64,000 bases of DNA from Lachnospira eligens (GCF_009680455.1 NZ_WKRD01000002.1:62001-126000); one strand, 5' to 3'. Positions 54,557 through 63,910 are shown, counted from the stretch's first letter. A program made the numbers and translations. The notes: a model not told the origin generated them from the letters alone.

Positions 54557-56293
54557 TTATGTTCTGCTGTGTATCTTAACCATTCTTGCATACTCACCAT
54601 CAAGCTTCATAAGCTCCTCGTGAGTTCCTCTCTCCTTGATGCCCTCGTCAGTAAGCATCAGGATTTCCTCCGCATTTTCAATAGTTGTAAGTCTGTGTGC
54701 TATTACAAATGTGGTTCTGTTCTTAGCCAGCTTCTCAAGTGATTCCTGTACAATCTGCTCACTCTCATTATCAAGTGCTGATGTCGCCTCATCAAATATA
54801 AGAATTGGAGGATTCTTTAAGAATACTCTTGCAATTGACAGTCTCTGCTTCTGACCTCCTGACAATTTGACTCCGCGTTGTCCGATATCTGTGTCGTATC
54901 CGTTCTCAAAGCTCATAATAAAATCATGCGCATTTGCAAGCTTTGCCGCTTGAATTACTTCTTCGTCTGTAGCATCTGGCTTTCCATATCTTATGTTCTC
55001 TTTAATTGTACCCATAAACAGATACACATCCTGCTGTACAACTCCAATATGGTCACGCAGGCTTTTAAGCGTAACATCTTTGATATCTGTTCCGTCAATC
55101 TTAATCGAACCGCCCGTCACCTCATAAAATCTTGGAATAAGCGAGCAGAGTGTTGTCTTTCCAACTCCCGAAGGACCTGCAAGTGCAACATATTCTCCCG
55201 GTCTTACTGACAGATTAACCCCCGAAAGCACCTCGTCCACGCCGTCCTTATATCTGAATGACACATTTTCAAATGTTATTGCACCCTTCACATCAGTAAG
55301 CTCCTTTGCGTCAGGCTTATCAGCTATTTCCGGCTCTACTGAAAGAATCTCTAAGAATCTTTCGTAACCCGAATAGCCATTCTGGAACTGCTCTGTGAAA
55401 TCAATAAGCACCTTAACTGGCTCCGTAAAAATATTTATATACAGTAAAAATGTAACGAAATCCGTAATATTTACCCAGCCCTTTGCAATTCCAATACCGC
55501 CTGCTGCGATTACGATTACATTTATCATTGTTGTAAATGCAGTAAGTCCTGCATTGTACATTCCCATATAATGATAGCTGTCTCTCTTAGATTCAAGGAA
55601 CAAGTCATTGCCTTTCTTAAATTTCTCACATTCAATATCTTCATTTGCAAATGACTTAACAACCCTTATTCCAGACAAATTGTCCTCTATCTGTGCATTT
55701 ATCTCACCGATTCTTACCCTGTTTCTCTTAAATGCTCTCTTCATGCGCTTGTTAAGCACATACGCGAATACAAGCATGAACGGAATCAGCACAAATGCGG
55801 CAATCGTAAGTCTTAAGTCAATCGAACTTAATATGCATAATGCACCAATTATCTTAATCAGTGAAATAGTTATATTCTCTGGTCCATGATGCAAAAGCTC
55901 TGTAATATCGAACAAATCTGATGTTATTCTTGATAATAACTGTCCAACCTTCTGGTCATCATAGAATGAATATGAGAGCTTCTGATAATGATTGAATATC
56001 TCTGCCCTCATATCGTACTCAATCTTTGCACCCATTACATGTCCATAATTAGATATATAGTAGTTGCAGCCCCACTGTATCAGTACAAGCACAAAAAGTA
56101 CTCCAACAATAATCATAATTCTTGAAAGTGCTTCATTGGCACTCATATATGCGACCTTTGATGTAATGAACCTTACAACAAGTGGTATCACAAGTGCCAC
56201 CGCTGCTGACATCATTGCCAGTATCATATCAAGTATAAATGTGCCTAAATACGGCTTGTAGTATTTAGCCAGCTTCTTAAGATTCTCTTTCAT
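54557..56293 (-). CDS. ABC transporter, fused permease/ATPase (MsbA/LmrA type)
   Basis: 578 residues from the ATG at 56293 (AGGAG 5 nt upstream). Six membrane helices (1-310), then the ATPase: Walker A GPSGVGKTT, signature LSGGQKQR, Walker B ILIFDEATSALD, H-loop IAHRLTT. Homodimeric exporter. It heads the run ABC-hemB-hemL-hemA-hemC-hemD with a 67 nt gap, so co-transcription with tetrapyrrole genes is likely, and porphyrin or other hydrophobic export is possible. Substrate unproven. Confidence 0.92.
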   Translation of the reverse strand: MKENLKKLAKYYKPYLGTFILDMILAMMSAAVALVIPLVVRFITSKVAYMSANEALSRIMIIVGVLFVLVLIQWGCNYYISNYGHVMGAKIEYDMRAEIFNHYQKLSYSFYDDQKVGQLLSRITSDLFDITELLHHGPENITISLIKIIGALCILSSIDLRLTIAAFVLIPFMLVFAYVLNKRMKRAFKRNRVRIGEINAQIEDNLSGIRVVKSFANEDIECEKFKKGNDLFLESKRDSYHYMGMYNAGLTAFTTMINVIVIAAGGIGIAKGWVNITDFVTFLLYINIFTEPVKVLIDFTEQFQNGYSGYERFLEILSVEPEIADKPDAKELTDVKGAITFENVSFRYKDGVDEVLSGVNLSVRPGEYVALAGPSGVGKTTLCSLIPRFYEVTGGSIKIDGTDIKDVTLKSLRDHIGVVQQDVYLFMGTIKENIRYGKPDATDEEVIQAAKLANAHDFIMSFENGYDTDIGQRGVKLSGGQKQRLSIARVFLKNPPILIFDEATSALDNESEQIVQESLEKLAKNRTTFVIAHRLTTIENAEEILMLTDEGIKERGTHEELMKLDGEYARMVKIHSRT

Positions 56294-56376
56294 AATCTTC
56301 TCCTGTTTTCTATATTTAATCTTCTTCAATTCCTGCCCGATATTATAGCATAAAGTAAGACAATGAAAAAGTATAT

Positions 56377-56424
56377 AAAATGTCCGGCATGCAATTCATT
56401 TTAAATCACATGCCGGACATTTTT
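56377..56424. terminator. Terminator between the Pr6Pr and ABC genes
   Basis: Arms AAAATGTCCGGCATG / CATGCCGGACATTTT with a 17 nt loop; T-runs follow on both strands, 7 nt after the minus-strand Pr6Pr stop. Confidence 0.9.
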
Positions 56425-56430
56425 AACCTT

Positions 56431-57165
56431 CTACTCGCTCACAAGTTCCGCTTTCTGTGCCTTACCATCTCTGCCTGCTCCGTTAATTGCAAGATATAAA
56501 AGCCCTATTCCAATAAATATAAGCAATAGAACCACAATCATATACACAACTCCGATTCCTAGAGATTCAGATCCCATCTTGCTTAAATCCCAGCCAAACC
56601 AGCCTGTCGGTGCTGCATAATTAAGGAAGTTATAAGGTGCTGTCATTGTATCATACCATCTTACTCCAAGTGCAGCCAGTATGTATACGAATGCAACATA
56701 GCAAAGTGGTGGAATAACTGCATATATTGCATATATTTTCTTTGCCACAAAGCCCTTATCAAACATAAGGAAATCAGCAATTGCAAATACCGGACCAATT
56801 AAATGTACTCCAAGACTTCCCGCATATTTATTAAGATATGCACCAATCAGTCCATTCTCTGAAGTCGGTCCAAGAATAATCATATACACCAGACATGTCA
56901 GTGTAATCGAAAGTGTCATAAGGAATTTAAGAATATAAAGCCCATTGCTCTTATAATCCTTTTCCTTCGTAAGCAGTATAACATCAAGCACAATAAACAC
57001 CGCCAGCACAATATCAAGTGCCACATTAGACAGCGTTGTAAAAAATGTAAATGACTTAATACTGTCAATCGTAAACACAAGACCATACACTGAAGCAATC
57101 AGCGATATTGCCTTAAATATAATACTTGTAATCAATTTTTTCTTATTTAAAACATTTGTATTCAA
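56431..57165 (-). CDS. Pr6Pr-like (FAR-17a/AIG1-like) membrane protein
   Basis: 244 residues with six hydrophobic segments and family features FTTLSNVALDIVLAVF near 40-58 (the FTxxSN motif) and HLIGPVFAIADFLMF near 120-135, where His and Asp are conserved. Eukaryotic relatives AIG1/ADTRP are Thr-dependent fatty-acid ester hydrolases; bacterial members are uncharacterised. Has its own promoter and terminator. Confidence 0.78.
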   Translation of the reverse strand: MNTNVLNKKKLITSIIFKAISLIASVYGLVFTIDSIKSFTFFTTLSNVALDIVLAVFIVLDVILLTKEKDYKSNGLYILKFLMTLSITLTCLVYMIILGPTSENGLIGAYLNKYAGSLGVHLIGPVFAIADFLMFDKGFVAKKIYAIYAVIPPLCYVAFVYILAALGVRWYDTMTAPYNFLNYAAPTGWFGWDLSKMGSESLGIGVVYMIVVLLLIFIGIGLLYLAINGAGRDGKAQKAELVSE

Positions 57166-57183
57166 TTTGAGCCTCCAATTATT

Positions 57184-57223
57184 TTGATTTTCAAATTATA
57201 ATACATATTAGTTTGATTATCAA
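57184..57223 (-). promoter_or_regulatory. Pr6Pr-gene promoter with paired dyads
   Basis: Minus-strand TTGATA (57218-57223), 17 nt, TATAAT (57195-57200). Imperfect dyads TTTGATTTTCAAA (57184-57196) and TTTGATTATCAA (57212-57223) start 28 bp apart and cover both hexamers, suggesting a repressor site. Confidence 0.6.
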
Positions 57224-57224
57224 G

Positions 57225-57626
57225 TTATTTATACAAAGTATCAATATATTCTTTCAGTTTATCATACGATTCTTTATCCACCTTATAATCTGCCCCATTC
57301 CATGTAACTTTTCCAGCAAGTACAATCGTATTTGCCACCCCATCTTTATAATAAGTAATGCAATATCCCCAACCATTAGTCCGTGGGAATTTCTTTGCCT
57401 TAAGATTCATATTCTTTACCAGACTGCTTATCTGCATTCTCTGTTCCTCATTCGGTGTTATAGTCTTTCCTGTACCACCAGACATTATTGTCATCTCATT
57501 AAAGCCGCTGATATCAATATTAACTACCTGTTTTGATGTACTGCCTATCAGATACACTGCAATCCCCACAACTGCCAGTGCAGCAATAATCGCTGCTATA
57601 GCTTTTCCGCTTATTTTCTTCTTCAT
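57225..57626 (-). CDS. Small membrane-anchored protein, unknown function
   Basis: 133 residues from the ATG at 57626 (AGGAGG 6 nt upstream). Basic N-terminus, one membrane helix (about 8-28), then an extracytoplasmic domain of about 100 residues with WGYCITYYKDG and a helical end. Not recognised; resembles small sensor-like lipoprotein domains of Firmicutes only in layout. Lies between tandem array 2 and the Pr6Pr gene. Confidence 0.8.
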   Translation of the reverse strand: MKKKISGKAIAAIIAALAVVGIAVYLIGSTSKQVVNIDISGFNEMTIMSGGTGKTITPNEEQRMQISSLVKNMNLKAKKFPRTNGWGYCITYYKDGVANTIVLAGKVTWNGADYKVDKESYDKLKEYIDTLYK

Positions 57627-57682
57627 AAGATACCTCCTATCTTCTCTCCGTTTCATAGATCAGCCTGTTACTTTTACTTGTT

Positions 57683-57930
57683 CCTTTTGGACTTTCTCCG
57701 TGGCTTCCACCGCTTCAACGTCCAATCCACCACTATTTCTCACTCCTTTTGGACTTCCTCCGTGGCTCACTCCGCTTCAACGTCCAATCCACCTCTCTTT
57801 CTCGTTCCTTTTGGACTTCAACCTGTCTCCCAACCGCTTCAACGTCCAATCCGCCTCTCTTTCTCGTTCCTTTAGGACTTCAACCTGCCTTCACTCTGCT
57901 TCAATGTCCAATCCGCCACAGCTTTTCTTT
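57683..57930. repeat. Tandem array 2, four 62 bp units
   Basis: Units start at 57683, 57745, 57807 and 57869: the same 62 bp period and the same core as array 1 (TTTTGGACTTC ... AACGTCCAATCC), but a different linker (cctctctttctcgtt type). It lies in a 463 bp gap between the nifJ terminator and the small membrane protein gene; the remaining bases (57931-58018) are plain AT-rich sequence. Confidence 0.93.
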
Positions 57931-58018
57931 TCTTCTGCATATATATACGAATCCCTCTCTCAAAAAGTTTAACTTTACACCCTTACTTCCCACAATTTTC
58001 CCATCTTCTCCCCACCAC

Positions 58019-58051
58019 AAAAAACTCCCGCAGGGACAAGCCCTGCGGGAG
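58019..58051 (-). terminator. Terminator of nifJ
   Basis: Perfect 11 bp arms CTCCCGCAGGG / CCCTGCGGGAG with a 5 nt loop and six T on the minus strand, 38 nt after the nifJ stop. Confidence 0.95.
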
Positions 58052-58089
58052 CATTTGAGAAACATACAAACTATTAAGTTATATATTAA

Positions 58090-61000
58090 TTACTTGTAAA
58101 GTTCTACTAACTTCTGGAGATGCTCATATCTTTCCTTAGCAACTTCCTCAGACTTAGCGAAGAGTCTCTCAGCTCTTTCTGGGAATGGCTTAACAAGTCT
58201 TGTATAACGAGCCTCGTTATTAAGGAATTCCTGATATGATCCATCACCTTCCTTAGATGTAAGTGTGAATGGATTCTTTCCTTCAGCCTTGAGTGCTGGG
58301 TTGAATGAGAAGAGGTTCCAGTAACCAGCCTTAACAGCCTTCTTCATCTCATCCTGGCAGTGGTTCATACCACCCTTAGCGATACCGTGAAGTTCGCAAG
58401 GAGCGTAACCAATGATAAGTGATGGTCCGTTGTAAGCCTCTGCTTCCTTGATTACCTTAAGAGCCTGAGCCATGTTAGCACCAAGAGCAATCTGAGCTAC
58501 ATATACATAACCATACTGCATAGCGATTTCAGAAAGGCTCTTCTTTCCGATTTCCTTACCTGCTGCAGCGAACTGGCAAACCTCACCGATGTTAGAAGCC
58601 TTAGAAGCCTGTCCACCTGTGTTAGAATACATTTCTGTATCGAATACCATAACGTTAACGTTCTCACCAGAAGCAAGTACGTGGTCTAATCCGCCGTAAC
58701 CGATATCGTAAGCCCATCCATCACCACCGAAGATCCATACAGACTTCTTAGCAAGGTAATCCTTCTTAGCTAATACCTGTGGAGCTGTTGGACAACCATC
58801 TGCAGCTGCCTTCTCTAACTCTGCAACAAGAGCTTCTGTAGCTGGTGTGTTAGCCTTAGTATCATCCTTAGTCTCGATGTACTTAGCTGCTGCTACCTTG
58901 AACTCAGCAGATGCCTTATCAGATGCAGCCATCTCTTCAATCATCTCGATAGCCTGCTCTCTGATGTACTTCTGACCAATATACATACCTAAACCATGCT
59001 CAGCATTATCCTCGAATAATGAGTTACACCAAGCTGGACCCTTCTTAGAATCCTTGTTTACTGTATATGGTGAAGTAGCAGCTGGGTTACCCCAGATAGA
59101 AGAACAACCTGTAGCATTAGAAATGTACATCTGCTCACCGAATAACTGTGTAATTAATCTAGCATATGATGTCTCTGCGCATCCTGCACATGAACCTGAG
59201 AATTCAAGTAATGGCTGGTTGTACTGAGAACCGATTGGAGTTTCAACAAGCGCTGGCTTGATTTCCTTCTTACCAACGTTAGCAACGAGGTAATCAAATA
59301 CAGGCTGCTCAGCTGACTGAGATTCCTGTGGAACCATCTTAATAGCTTCTCCTGCCTTAGGACATACAGTAACACACTCGCCACATCCCATACAATCTAA
59401 AGGAGATACAGACATTGTATACTTCATAGTTGTATCTACAGCATGCTTAGAATCTGCAAGCTTGATGTTTGCTGGAGCTGCTGTAACTTCATCAGCTGAA
59501 AGAATAAATGGTCTGATTGTTGCATGTGAACAAACAAATGCACAGCTGTTACACTGAATGCAGGCTGCTGGATCCCACTCAGGAACCATAACGGCTGTTC
59601 CTCTCTTCTCGTATGCAGAAGCACCTGTTTCGAACTGACCATCAGCGCAATCCTTGAATGCTGAAACTGGAAGGCTGTCACCATCCATCTTAGAGATTGG
59701 CTCAAGAAGATCGTTAACTAACTTAACAACTTCTGGACGTCCTGTCTTAGCTTCCTTAGGAGCATCAGCTTCTGGATTAGCCCAAGAATCTGGAACTTCT
59801 ACCTTATGTATAGCATCTACACCGGCATCAATAGCCTTGTAGTTCATCTCTACTACAGCATCACCCTTCTTAGAGTAAGACTTCTTAGCAGCTTCCTTCA
59901 TGAACTTAATAGCATCATCGATAGGCATTACATCAGCTAACTTAAAGAAAGCAGACTGTAAGATTGTGTTAGTTCTCTTACCCATACCGATTTCGATAGC
60001 CTTATCAATGGCATTGATTGTGTAAAGCTGAATCTTGTTATCATAAATGTACTTCTTAGCTTCAGCGTTAAGATGATGTCCTAATTCTTCATCTGTCCAC
60101 TGGCAGTTGATCATGAATACTCCACCTGGCTTAACATCCTGTACCATCTTCATACCCTGTGTAACATATGCTGGGTTATGACATGCTACGAAGTCAGCCT
60201 GATTGATGTAATATGGACTCTTAATTGGGTTATCACCGAATCTTAAGTGAGAAATTGTGATACCACCTGTCTTCTTAGAATCATACTGGAAGTATGCCTG
60301 GATGTACTTGTCTGTGTGGTCACCGATAATCTTAGTAGAGTTCTTGTTAGCACCTACTGTACCATCTCCACCGAGACCCCAGAACTTACATTCCTTAGTA
60401 CCAGCAGCTGAAGTAATTGGAGCTGGCTTAACTTCTGGAAGTGAAAGGTTAGTAACATCATCAACGATACCGATTGTGAATCTGCTCTTAGGAGCATCCT
60501 TCTCTAATTCCTTATATACAGCGAAGATAGATGAAGGTGGTGTATCCTTAGAACCAAGACCATATCTGCCACCAACTAATGTGATGTCGTTAAGTCCTGC
60601 TTCACGAAGTGTTGTAGCAACATCAAGGAAAAGAGGCTCACCAAGAGAACCTGGCTCCTTTGTTCTGTCAAGTACAGCAATCTTCTTAGCTGTCTTAGGA
60701 ATAACCTTTAAGATAGCTTCTGATGACCATGGTCTGTAAAGTCTTACCTTAATAAGACCAACCTTTTCACCCTTAGCTGTAAGATAATCAATAACTTCTT
60801 CTACTACGTCGTTAACAGAACCCATAGCGATGATTACTCGCTCTGCATCTGGTGCACCATAGTAGTTAAATAATCCATAATTAGTACCGAGCTTCTCGTT
60901 AACCTTGTTCATGTACTTCTCAACTACTGCTGGAAGAGCATCATAAACTGAGTTACAAGCCTCTCTGTGCTGGAAGAAGATATCACCATTCTCATGTGAA

Positions 61001-61650
61001 CCACGAGCTGATGGATGATTAGGATTAAGAGCGTGTGCTCTGAATTCTTCAACTGCATCCATTGGGCACATATCCTTAAGATCTTCGTAATCCCACTCTT
61101 CAATCTTCTGAATCTCGTGTGATGTACGGAAACCATCAAAGAAGTTAAGGAAAGGTGTCTTTCCTTCAAGTGCTGCACAGTGAGCTACTGGAGAAAGATC
61201 CATAACCTCCTGTGGGTTAGTTTCACAAAGCATTGCAAAACCTGTCTGACGACATGCGTATACATCTGAATGATCACCAAAGATGTTCAATGCATGTGAT
61301 GATACTGTACGGGCAGATACGTCGAATACGCATGGGAGCTGCTCACCAGCTATCTTATACATATTAGGAATCATAAGTAAAAGGCCCTGTGAAGCTGTAA
61401 ATGTTGTTGTTAATGCACCTACACCTAAAGAACCATGAACTGTACCTGCAGCACCAGCCTCTGATTCCATCTCAACTACCTTAACAGTACTGCCGAAAAT
61501 GTTCTTTCTTCCGGCTGCTGACCACTGGTCAACATAATCTGCCATCGGGCTTGATGGTGTGATTGGATAGATACCAGCAACTTCTGTATATGCATAAGCT
61601 ACATGTGCAGCGGCTGTATTACCATCCATAGAATGTTTCTGTCTTGCCAT
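58090..61650 (-). CDS. nifJ: Pyruvate:ferredoxin (flavodoxin) oxidoreductase
   Basis: 1186 residues, the single-chain form. Order: pyruvate/ThDP alpha domain (1-250; GNTAAAHVAYAYTEVAGIYP), domain II, gamma domain with HLRFGDNPIKSPYYI, ferredoxin domain with two clusters (CIQCNSCAFVC and CMGCGECVTVC), and the ThDP-binding domain with a third cluster cysteine set (SGSCAGCAETSY, GGDGWAYDIGYGG). Oxidises pyruvate to acetyl-CoA, CO2 and reduced ferredoxin; central in anaerobic fermentation. Monocistronic. Confidence 0.97.
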   Translation of the reverse strand: MARQKHSMDGNTAAAHVAYAYTEVAGIYPITPSSPMADYVDQWSAAGRKNIFGSTVKVVEMESEAGAAGTVHGSLGVGALTTTFTASQGLLLMIPNMYKIAGEQLPCVFDVSARTVSSHALNIFGDHSDVYACRQTGFAMLCETNPQEVMDLSPVAHCAALEGKTPFLNFFDGFRTSHEIQKIEEWDYEDLKDMCPMDAVEEFRAHALNPNHPSARGSHENGDIFFQHREACNSVYDALPAVVEKYMNKVNEKLGTNYGLFNYYGAPDAERVIIAMGSVNDVVEEVIDYLTAKGEKVGLIKVRLYRPWSSEAILKVIPKTAKKIAVLDRTKEPGSLGEPLFLDVATTLREAGLNDITLVGGRYGLGSKDTPPSSIFAVYKELEKDAPKSRFTIGIVDDVTNLSLPEVKPAPITSAAGTKECKFWGLGGDGTVGANKNSTKIIGDHTDKYIQAYFQYDSKKTGGITISHLRFGDNPIKSPYYINQADFVACHNPAYVTQGMKMVQDVKPGGVFMINCQWTDEELGHHLNAEAKKYIYDNKIQLYTINAIDKAIEIGMGKRTNTILQSAFFKLADVMPIDDAIKFMKEAAKKSYSKKGDAVVEMNYKAIDAGVDAIHKVEVPDSWANPEADAPKEAKTGRPEVVKLVNDLLEPISKMDGDSLPVSAFKDCADGQFETGASAYEKRGTAVMVPEWDPAACIQCNSCAFVCSHATIRPFILSADEVTAAPANIKLADSKHAVDTTMKYTMSVSPLDCMGCGECVTVCPKAGEAIKMVPQESQSAEQPVFDYLVANVGKKEIKPALVETPIGSQYNQPLLEFSGSCAGCAETSYARLITQLFGEQMYISNATGCSSIWGNPAATSPYTVNKDSKKGPAWCNSLFEDNAEHGLGMYIGQKYIREQAIEMIEEMAASDKASAEFKVAAAKYIETKDDTKANTPATEALVAELEKAAADGCPTAPQVLAKKDYLAKKSVWIFGGDGWAYDIGYGGLDHVLASGENVNVMVFDTEMYSNTGGQASKASNIGEVCQFAAAGKEIGKKSLSEIAMQYGYVYVAQIALGANMAQALKVIKEAEAYNGPSLIIGYAPCELHGIAKGGMNHCQDEMKKAVKAGYWNLFSFNPALKAEGKNPFTLTSKEGDGSYQEFLNNEARYTRLVKPFPERAERLFAKSEEVAKERYEHLQKLVELYK

Positions 61651-61831
61651 TATAAATATTTCCTCCTTAAGAAAATTTAGGCGGCATAAATGTACCAGCT
61701 ATAAATAACCAGATATACATTATACGTCCCTACATATTACTTAATATTTTATTATCTTTATCTCCAAAAGTAAAGGCATAAATGTGAGATTTCATGCTTA
61801 TTTCATTATTAAAATCAATACAATGCCATTA
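61651..61831 (-). promoter_or_regulatory. nifJ upstream region
   Basis: AT-rich leader of nifJ with AAGGAGG before the ATG. The best -10 is TATAAT at 61719-61724 on the minus strand; no good -35 hexamer precedes it. No other gene or repeat seen here. Confidence 0.35.
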
Positions 61832-61836
61832 AAAAC

Positions 61837-61872
61837 TGGACTTTTCCAATGTCCAAGCATCGGAAAAGTCCA
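61837..61872 (-). terminator. Terminator of the ammonium transporter gene
   Basis: Arms TGGACTTTTCC / GGAAAAGTCCA with a 14 nt loop and five T on the minus strand, 55 nt after the stop. Confidence 0.88.
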
Positions 61873-61927
61873 ATTACACGATTTACATATTCTTATTATT
61901 ACTACATTTTATTAATAAATCATTATA

Positions 61928-63670
61928 TTAATCGTCTTCACCCTGAAGTGCATCATAACCTGATTCTCCGGTTCTTACCTTTACTACATCCTCAACATCA
62001 TATACAAAAATCTTACCATCACCGATATGACCTGTATAGAGAGCCTTTCTTGTAGCATTGATAACATCCATTACAGGAACTGAAGATATTACCATCTCAA
62101 CCTGTGTCTTAGGAAGAAGCTGGATATCCATTGGAACACCTCTGTAATATTCAGGAGCACCCTTCTGTGTACCACATCCAAGAACCTGTGTAACTGTCAT
62201 ACCTGTAACTCCGATATCGTTCATGGCCTTCTTGAATCTCTCGAATCTCTCCTGCTTCATAAGAATCTCAACCTTGGTAATCTTCTTGCCATCACCTGCA
62301 TCAGATGTCTTAACAAGAGCAGGTACAGAAGCTTCCATTGATTCTGAACCGATTACATCAACATCACCGTCAACAAAGTCCATACCACCAAATTCAAATC
62401 CTGCATAAGCACTTGAAAGACCATGCTCCATAATATCAAGGCCTCTGATTTCTTCTTCCTTAGAAGCTCTGAGTCCGATTGTAGCCTTAATTACTGTGAA
62501 CACAATCACCATGCATACAGTTGCCCATGCTGCAACTGATATAAATCCTAATAACTGAAGTCCAAGCTGTGTGAATCCACCGCCATAGAAAAGACCTTCG
62601 CCCTTAATTGAACCACCTTCTAAAGCAATTGCATATCCTGGAGCTGAGCTTGTTGCAAAAAGGCCAACAGCAATTGTACCCCAGATACCATTCATCATAT
62701 GTACTGCTACAGCACCTACAGGATCATCAACATGAAGCTTGTAGTCAAGAAGCCACACACCGAATACTACTAAAAGACCAGAAACAATACCTATCATTGT
62801 TGCACCAAATGCATCTGTTACATCACAAGGAGCTGTTATACCAACAAGACCTGCAAGTGAAGCATTTAAACACATTGAAACATCAGGCTTACCATATCTT
62901 ATCCATGTGAATATCATACATGTTACTGTAGCTACTGCAGGAGCAACTGTTGTTGTAAGGAAAATAGAGCCTAAATCTTCAATTGTTGTTGCTGCTGCAC
63001 CGTTAAATCCATACCAGCCAAACCACAGAATAAATACACCAAGTGCACCAAGTGGAATATTGTGTCCTGGGAAAGCATTTACCTTTATAACCTTACCATT
63101 AGCATCCTTTTCAAACTTACCAATACGAGGTCCAAGAATCTTAGCACCAATAAGAGCTGAAATACCACCAACCATGTGAATACAACAAGAACCTGCAAAA
63201 TCATGGAAGCCTAACTGTGCAAGCCAGCCACCGCCCCAGATCCAGTGAGCTTCTATTGGATAGATAAGTGCTGAGATAACTGCTGAGTATACACAATATG
63301 ATAAGAACTTTGTTCTCTCAGCCATGGCACCTGAAACAATAGTAGCTGTTGTAGCACAGAATACTAAGTTAAATACGAAACTAGAAAAATCAAAATCTTT
63401 GTAAGCCGTGAAGATATCAAAACCAGGCTTTCCAATAAAACCAAGTAAATCCTCACCTAATAAGAAACTGAATCCAATAAGAACGAACATTACTGTACCA
63501 ATACAGAAGTCCATCAGATTCTTCATAATAATGTTACCTGAATTCTTTGCTCTTGTGAATCCTGTTTCTACCATTGCAAAACCTGCCTGCATCCAGAAAA
63601 CAAGAGCTGCACCTATAAGGAACCACACACCGAATAATTCGGCATCTACCGCTGATAAAATCTCTTGCAT
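61928..63670 (-). CDS. amt: Ammonium transporter with fused C-terminal PII domain
   Basis: 580 residues from the ATG at 63670, which has GGAGG 8 nt upstream; the ATG two codons earlier is only 2 nt from it. Residues 1-405 are an 11-helix Amt/Rh channel with the twin histidines in EAHWIWGGG and AVHMMNGIWG. A 55 residue acidic linker follows, then residues 462-573 form a full PII (GlnB/GlnK) domain: KKITKVEILMKQERFERFKKA, T-loop GTQKGAPEYYRGVPM with Tyr in place, and GHIGDGKIFVYDVEDVV. In most bacteria GlnK is a separate protein that plugs Amt when nitrogen is plentiful; here the gate is tethered. Confidence 0.95.
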   Translation of the reverse strand: MQEILSAVDAELFGVWFLIGAALVFWMQAGFAMVETGFTRAKNSGNIIMKNLMDFCIGTVMFVLIGFSFLLGEDLLGFIGKPGFDIFTAYKDFDFSSFVFNLVFCATTATIVSGAMAERTKFLSYCVYSAVISALIYPIEAHWIWGGGWLAQLGFHDFAGSCCIHMVGGISALIGAKILGPRIGKFEKDANGKVIKVNAFPGHNIPLGALGVFILWFGWYGFNGAAATTIEDLGSIFLTTTVAPAVATVTCMIFTWIRYGKPDVSMCLNASLAGLVGITAPCDVTDAFGATMIGIVSGLLVVFGVWLLDYKLHVDDPVGAVAVHMMNGIWGTIAVGLFATSSAPGYAIALEGGSIKGEGLFYGGGFTQLGLQLLGFISVAAWATVCMVIVFTVIKATIGLRASKEEEIRGLDIMEHGLSSAYAGFEFGGMDFVDGDVDVIGSESMEASVPALVKTSDAGDGKKITKVEILMKQERFERFKKAMNDIGVTGMTVTQVLGCGTQKGAPEYYRGVPMDIQLLPKTQVEMVISSVPVMDVINATRKALYTGHIGDGKIFVYDVEDVVKVRTGESGYDALQGEDD

Positions 63671-63727
63671 AACCATTTCCTCCCTAATCAGAAATTCTTT
63701 TTAATTTAATTGCCGGTAACAGAGTTG

Positions 63728-63803
63728 ATCAGGTTCTGTACCTGATTAAACAGAATGCAAAAAAGGCGTGCAGGCAGTTTTCCCAAACTGCTTACACGCC
63801 TTT
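63728..63803 (-). promoter_or_regulatory. Leader attenuator-like hairpins upstream of amt
   Basis: In the 5' leader, arms 63785-63803 and 63762-63780 (AAAGGCGTG...GCAGTTT type, 4 nt loop) are followed by TTTTTT, a full intrinsic terminator 90 nt before the ATG. A second hairpin ATCAGGT-5 nt-ACCTGAT follows at 63728-63746. No minus-strand gene lies upstream, so the terminator can act only on the amt leader. An antitermination switch is inferred; no known riboswitch core was recognised. Confidence 0.75.
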
Positions 63804-63833
63804 GTGTACATCACTGTTCAATTCATGTTGTTC

Positions 63834-63866
63834 ATTATACTCGCCATTTTCAATAATTATTGAAAA
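63834..63866 (-). promoter_or_regulatory. amt promoter -10 and 20 bp palindrome
   Basis: Minus-strand TATAAT at 63834-63839 has no good -35; instead the position is occupied by the perfect 20 bp palindrome TTTTCAATAATTATTGAAAA (63847-63866), a likely operator shared by the divergent promoters. Confidence 0.6.
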
Positions 63867-63881
63867 AATCGGACATTTTCA

Positions 63882-63910
63882 TTGACTTTTTAATTTTTTC
63901 TTAATAATAT
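63882..63910 (+). promoter_or_regulatory. Promoter of the right-edge gene
   Basis: TTGACT (63882-63887), 17 nt, TAATAT (63905-63910), 32 nt before the ATG at 63943. Confidence 0.7.

Noticed and set aside
61837..61872. A further copy of the GGAC...GTCC tandem-array core
   Set aside because: Only the short GGAC/GTCC string is shared; position and T-run identify it as the amt terminator.
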